A DNA stretch of 64,000 bases, taken from contig JYIP02000008.1 of NCBI GenBank assembly GCA_001051155.2, forward strand, positions 2,480,001 to 2,544,000, in the 5' to 3' direction. A program made the translations under genes and the position numbers. Source of the stretch: Chrysoporthe austroafricana (taxonomy: Eukaryota > Ascomycota > Sordariomycetes > Diaporthales > Cryphonectriaceae). The notes under the pieces are model-generated. The model did no database searches and was not told the origin of the DNA. It saw nothing but the letters and a program-made list of their open reading frames with translations. This document shows, in pieces, positions 59,701 through 64,000 of this stretch (position 1 is its first letter; each line of letters opens with the position of its first letter).

Positions 59701-60371
59701 CACGCACTCTTGGGATGGGCAGTATGCAACAACAGCTGGGGTCGTGGGGTCTGCACGAGACATCAGCATAAGCTTGTGATCAAGTCAAAAGGCGTCGGTT
59801 GCGTCGACTGCCGCCTGCGGCCCCTGCAGGGAGAGCCAGCTGCCACAATTCAAGGTTTGGAGGGCAGGTCGAAGAATCTCGGCTCGTGGAGACAAAATAC
59901 TGGCCGCGCGTCCCCGAGTACTGATGCCATCTAGCTGTCTGCAGCGACCTGATCCGAGGAGCCACCTGCAGCACGCATCAAGTGCAGTGCGGCTCTGGTG
60001 TGCGCGCATCATGCGTAATGGCGACGACTCGGAAGCACCAAGTGGTGCAGAGGCCAGCTTGCGACTCATCTCAGAGGCAATTTTATAGCTTCTAGCGCCT
60101 CTCAGCTTTCTTCTGTCGAGGTGATCCTCCTTCCAGGAGACTGACTGGATTTGGCACGTACGATGTGGAAAGGTACGATATGGAAGGGGCTTCCAAGGAC
60201 CCTCTTTATTGTTTCGCCAGCCGAACAGGAAACACTGAGAGGACCCTCTCGCGCCCGGACCCCCTGATGTACATAGTAAACAAGTGCTGCACTCATTTCT
60301 GAAAATGTTTCTCGATTATATTTTGCACATTCCTTTCGACTCTTATTCTTTTCTTCAGATCGTTCGCTGTC
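56745..60371. other. 3.6-kb gene-free stretch
   Basis: The longest gene-free block outside the retroelement. It starts with the promoter side of the MARVEL gene and ends with that of the GH43 gene. Frames of 100-150 aa (for example 59155-59607) lack domains, signal peptides or splice partners. The interval is GC-normal, not RIP-like. A decayed gene or non-coding transcripts are possible; nothing specific can be supported. Confidence 0.4.
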
Positions 60372-61422
60372 ATGCTCTTTTCCAGATATGTTGAGGGCCT
60401 GGCTGCTCTTGTGCTGGCCACTGTACCGCTTGTTCAGGGAGACTATGCTGACCCGGGATCCTGCTCTGGTAACTGCTGGGCTCATGATCCCTCTCTGATC
60501 CGCCGGTCCTCTGATGGTGTCTACTTTCGCTTCAACACCGGTGGTGGTGCGCAGATCTACAAGGCGGACTCACTTGAGGGGCCGTGGACTTATGAGGGAG
60601 ATGCCATGCCAAACGGCTCGATCATCGATCTGGAGGGCAACACCGATCTCTGGGTGAGTCTAGCCGCTCCGAACATGACAGTTCGAGCGCCCACTGACGG
60701 CCCAGCAGGCCCCAGACGTCCACCTAGTAGGCGACACGTATGTGATGTACTACGCCGTCTCTACCTCTGGGAGCGACGACTCGGCCATCGGCTACGCTAC
60801 CTCCAGCACCATGGAGTACGGCAGCTGGACGGACCACGGCGCGACCGGCATCTCCTCGTCGTCCAGCAAGGACTACAACGCCATCGACCCGAACCTGATC
60901 CTGACCGCCGAGGGCGCCTACTACATGAACTTCGGCTCCTTCTGGTCCGACATCTTCCAGGTCGAGATGAACAGCGCCGCGACGGCCACCTCGGGCGCCG
61001 CCAGCTACAACATCGCCTACAACGGAACCTCAGACCACGCCGAGGAGGGCTCCTTCATCTACTACCGCGAGGCCAACGGCTACTACTACCTCTTCTTCTC
61101 GGCCGGCGCCTGCTGCGGGTACGACACCGACCCGCCCGCCCCCGGCGAGGAGTACTCGATCCGCGCGTGCCGGAGCGCGAGCGTCAGCGGGCCGTTCGTC
61201 GACGCCGACGGCGTCGACTGCACCGCCGGCGGCGGCACGACCGTGCTCGCCAGCCACGGCACGGTGTACGGGCCCGGCGGGCAGGGGGTCTACCCGGACC
61301 CCGAGCACGGCAGCGTGCTGTACTACCACTACGCGGACACGACGATCGGTATCTCGGACGCCAACTATCAGTTTGGGTGGAACGTGCTGAGCTGGTCTAC
61401 GGGCTGGCCTGTGCCGACGTGA
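60372..61422 (+). CDS. GH43 arabinan endo-1,5-alpha-L-arabinanase-like enzyme
   Basis: Two exons, 60372-60653 and 60709-61422, give 331 aa. The signal peptide (to about residue 23, ending LVQG) is followed by the five-blade beta-propeller. The catalytic base is D39 in WAHDPSLI, the pKa-modulating Asp is D154 in AIDPNLI, and the general acid lies at E206/E207 in AEEGSFIYY. The junction joins NTDLW to [15 protein letters not shown], a conserved family segment, so the 55-base intron is well supported. The sequence [19 protein letters not shown] is also typical. Enzymes of this kind cut the arabinan side chains of pectin outside the cell. No carbohydrate-binding module is attached. GC3 is high, and higher in exon 2 than exon 1. 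Confidence 0.92.
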
Positions 61423-61925
61423 TCGAGCCCAGCCAGTCAACCTTGGCCACGGCTGGTGGGCCCTCGAGCTTCGTCGCTGTTGCCGACGGTTGATATTCTT
61501 TGGACATACATTCATATTTGTTACGTACATATTCCTTCTTTCCCGAAAAATCAACCTCGCGGCCTAGCAATCTTGTATTTCAGCGATATGGGGTCATTCT
61601 TGTTTCGTCTTCCATGCTGCCTTGGGAAATCATCAAGACAGAAGGGATTGCTCAGGACCAGCCGACGGAGTCAGGGCCTGGAATGGGACTACATAACGTG
61701 TAGGGTGCAGAAAAAGATCAAAAGCCGATGTCATACTGTTACGATTAGAAAAAGTCCGGATTTCACACTCAACAAGACACCATGGCATACTATGCAGCCT
61801 TTCGTAGCATCGCGCTGCGTCACGACTATAGACCATCGATTAAAAAGCAAATAATTGACGCATAATGGCCTCTTTACATACATCATCTTGTATTTTACCG
61901 ACCTGGCGCGGCCAAGTGACTGGTC
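61423..61925. other. Intergenic gap between convergent genes
   Basis: 3' flanks of the GH43 gene and of the NACHT-C2H2 gene. No coding signal or repeat. Confidence 0.5.
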
Positions 61926-64000
61926 TCAGGACTGACCGGTACCACTGAACTCATCAGCAAGAAGCAGGCAAGATCTGTAGTGCTCTTGAAGGGTATCTGA
62001 ACGAGCGAACTTGCTACCGCAACCCACACAAACGTATTGTCTTGCTTTGTGATTCCTTTCGTGCCGATTGCAGTCGCTTTGCCTTGAAAAAGATGCTCCA
62101 CATGTGCGGCAGATGAAATCGCGCCTGTCACTGTGGATGACGACATGGCTCTCAAAGTTGAATTTCTTCTTGAAGACCTTCTGGCAGTGAGGACAACGCC
62201 ATTCAGTTATCCTAGGCTTCTTCGCTTTTGGAGCTGGTTTCGAATTAGTCAGGCTCGAGCGGCGTTTGTCCGGAGCTCTGGGAGCTGCGCTCTCGTCGAT
62301 ACTCTCGTTCATATCCGGGAATGCAGCTGCATCATCTTCCGAAAGATTGTGATTCTCTCTTTCGTGGTTGTTGAGCTTTTCACGTGTCTCGAAGCCCACT
62401 GAGTAAAACACACAGCCAAGCACCGTGCATCAAAATGGTCGCTCGTGCCGGTTAAGATGCTGCTCGCGTTCAAGTGCCGTCGGAAAGCCGTCATAGAAAT
62501 AGCGGCAACTCAATCTCGAACATTTGAACGGATTCGATCCGTACATATCGACCATGTCAGCCGTTTGATTGCGAGCTGCGGAGTCTGACCAAACCTCTTC
62601 GATCGCAGCCCGCACCCGGCCTACAGTGTGGGTGATATCTAGTGGAATCTCAGACTCCTTCATCTGACCAAAGAATGTCAATTCTTTTCGGAGGAGGACG
62701 ACTGCACGCTGAAGGTCGTGGAAGAAGTCGTACTTTTCGAAGGCCTGGAGTCTTCGCTCGTTACCCTTGGACAACTGGAGGGCCTTTGTCGAGGATTCCG
62801 TGTCTATGAGATGCGTTTCCAGAAATGCTCCCAGTGACTCAGCTAAGTCGTCCATTCCCGGGTCGGTTTCCTCAATGCCACAAACCCAGGTCTCAACATG
62901 GCGAAGCCAGCACGCCACTGCATAATCCATGAATCCATAATAACCAGCCTGTATAAGGGACTTGTCGATCTGGAAGTCACGTCTAAAACCTTTCATGTTC
63001 AGGTAGCCGACGGAGAGTGAAGCCAAGGAGAAGTGTGCTGCTGCCACATCTATACTAATATGACGCCTAGATCGCACAAATCTGTAGTAGCCAGTCAGTT
63101 CGAGCTACTTAATCTAGACGAAAGACAAGATCCAGTTTTCCCGTACTTCCTCACCGTGTTGTGCACGAAGTCGACCGTAGCGTCGTTTCGAATTTCGACC
63201 AGCGATCCACATAAGTCTTTGGAGCTGACACGAAAACGGCGACGCTTCCAGTCCACCAACTGATTTTCCACATCTATGGCTTTGGCACTTTGTATCTCGT
63301 GCCACTTCATGGTGCGCTTTGCACAAATCAGCCACTGAAGCAGAGTATATGTTGCCGCTTTCTCGGACTCCGAAGCACGGTCGGATACTCTTGAAAATAT
63401 CCTGGCATATCTGAGGACCGTTAGATAAGTCATTTCGATTCAATTAGAGACTTCCTTAAACTTACGCATCATCAAGCTCCTTTGGTAAATTTTCGTCTTC
63501 AAGCTCCGTCTCGATCTCCTCCACAGTTGTCTGGTGCAATAAATTGGATACAATCAGCTTGGCCAACAAAAACATTCCTATAGGACAAGTTAGCAACAAT
63601 TCCAGTGTGTAGAAATGACTCGGAAAGTATACCTCCTGCGGCATTTTGTATTTTTGAGGCAACATTTGCCGTCATCTCCGCGTCCAGTTGAAATTTCGAC
63701 TGGATTCCACCCGCCTCCATGACAGAGAATCGCTCAATGTCCTTTTTATTATCCGTGGGCGCAACTTCGAGCTTGGCAAGCCCCGCAAAGTCCTTTCGAG
63801 CGAAACCGTCATCCTGGCTCACAAAGAGACATCGGATGCGGTGCTGGTCCTGTGGATTAAGGTCTTCTACCAATCCGCGGAACCACTGGACAATCCTTTT
63901 CCTGCCCTCTCTAGGACACTCGTCGATGCCATCAACCACGATGTAAACGCTTGGGCAATCTATTATGGCGATCCTGAGAAGTTCATCAATGTCTCGCATG
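61926..64000 (-). CDS. NACHT (NLR-like) protein with C-terminal C2H2 zinc fingers; 5' end outside window; in-frame TGA
   Basis: Four exons fall inside the window on the complement: >64000-63633, 63577-63466, 63410-63147 and 63081-61926. They are in frame with each other. The first shows Walker B and flanks of a STAND NTPase (VYIVVDGIDEC, RIRCLFVSQ); the P-loop must lie beyond 64000. Helical winged-helix-like and linker regions follow (TYTLLQWLICAKRTMKW, VDFVHNTVRKF). Near the end come five zinc-finger-like units: two atypical (C-x4-C with long spacing) and three classical, CPHC...HVVIH, CRTC...HERNH and CVGC...HYRSC (C2HC). A TGA at 62432-62430 interrupts the frame right after HLNRHERPF, before the fourth-last finger. 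Downstream sequence stays open and conserved in style for 168 codons. The gene may be recently inactivated, polymorphic, or mis-sequenced. Fungal NLR-like proteins act in non-self recognition and cell-death signalling; zinc fingers at the C-terminus replace the usual repeat sensor. Confidence 0.78.

Noticed and set aside
62430..62432. TGA as selenocysteine codon
   Set aside because: Ascomycetes lack the selenocysteine machinery as far as known, and the position lies between zinc fingers rather than in a redox motif.
1..64000. CRISPR array, bacterial operon or phage genes
   Set aside because: No regularly spaced repeats with unique spacers, and the gene structure is eukaryotic with spliceosomal introns throughout.

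Overview
The window reads as nuclear DNA of a filamentous ascomycete, most likely a plant-associated Sordariomycete. Genes are split by short introns (about 50-120 nt, mostly GTRNGT...YAG, several with a CTAAC/CTGAC-like branch site). The protein families are typical of such fungi: a Zn2Cys6 regulator, fungal rhodopsin-domain membrane proteins, MARVEL proteins, Egh16/GAS-like and MAS1/CAS1-like secreted proteins, GH30 with CBM1, GH43, and a NACHT-C2H2 protein. An AT-rich retroelement carries the transition-only decay expected of repeat-induced point mutation (RIP). No rRNA, convincing tRNA, CRISPR array or bacterial-type operon was seen.

Layout. 0-12.4 kb: a PH-domain protein with a very long low-complexity acidic/Lys tail (+), a monocarboxylate-type MFS transporter (-), and a broken PRISE-like short-chain reductase (-). 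13-20 kb: a single-pass membrane protein (+), an intronless 2,2-dialkylglycine-decarboxylase-like PLP enzyme (+), a MARVEL protein (-) and an SGSH-like sulfatase (-). 20.5-30 kb: a six-exon regulator with two tandem Zn2Cys6 clusters (-), a 2.4-kb gene-free stretch, and the mismatch-repair gene msh6 (-). 30.4-38.2 kb: a decayed Ty3/gypsy chromodomain element whose two LTRs are inverted relative to each other; the block is bracketed by two nearly equal (AAAAT)n arrays. 39-51.7 kb: two 7-TM rhodopsin-domain proteins, an Egh16/GAS-like secreted protein, a GH30-CBM1 xylanase-type enzyme and a MAS1/CAS1-like secreted protein. 53-64 kb: an orphan coding remnant, a second MARVEL protein, a GH43 arabinanase-like enzyme, and the 3' part of a NACHT-C2H2 gene that carries an in-frame TGA and runs off the right edge.

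How the parts may work together. msh6, the PH-domain gene and the MARVEL genes look like ordinary genome content. The segment just right of the retroelement is enriched for secreted and surface proteins of types linked in other fungi to host contact and plant-wall breakdown, an arrangement often seen beside repeats. The sulfatase and the double-Zn2Cys6 regulator are same-strand neighbours and could form a regulator-enzyme pair (inference). Exon coordinates were set by hand from splice consensus and reading frame. Each multi-exon model below keeps frame across all junctions, but none was checked against transcripts.
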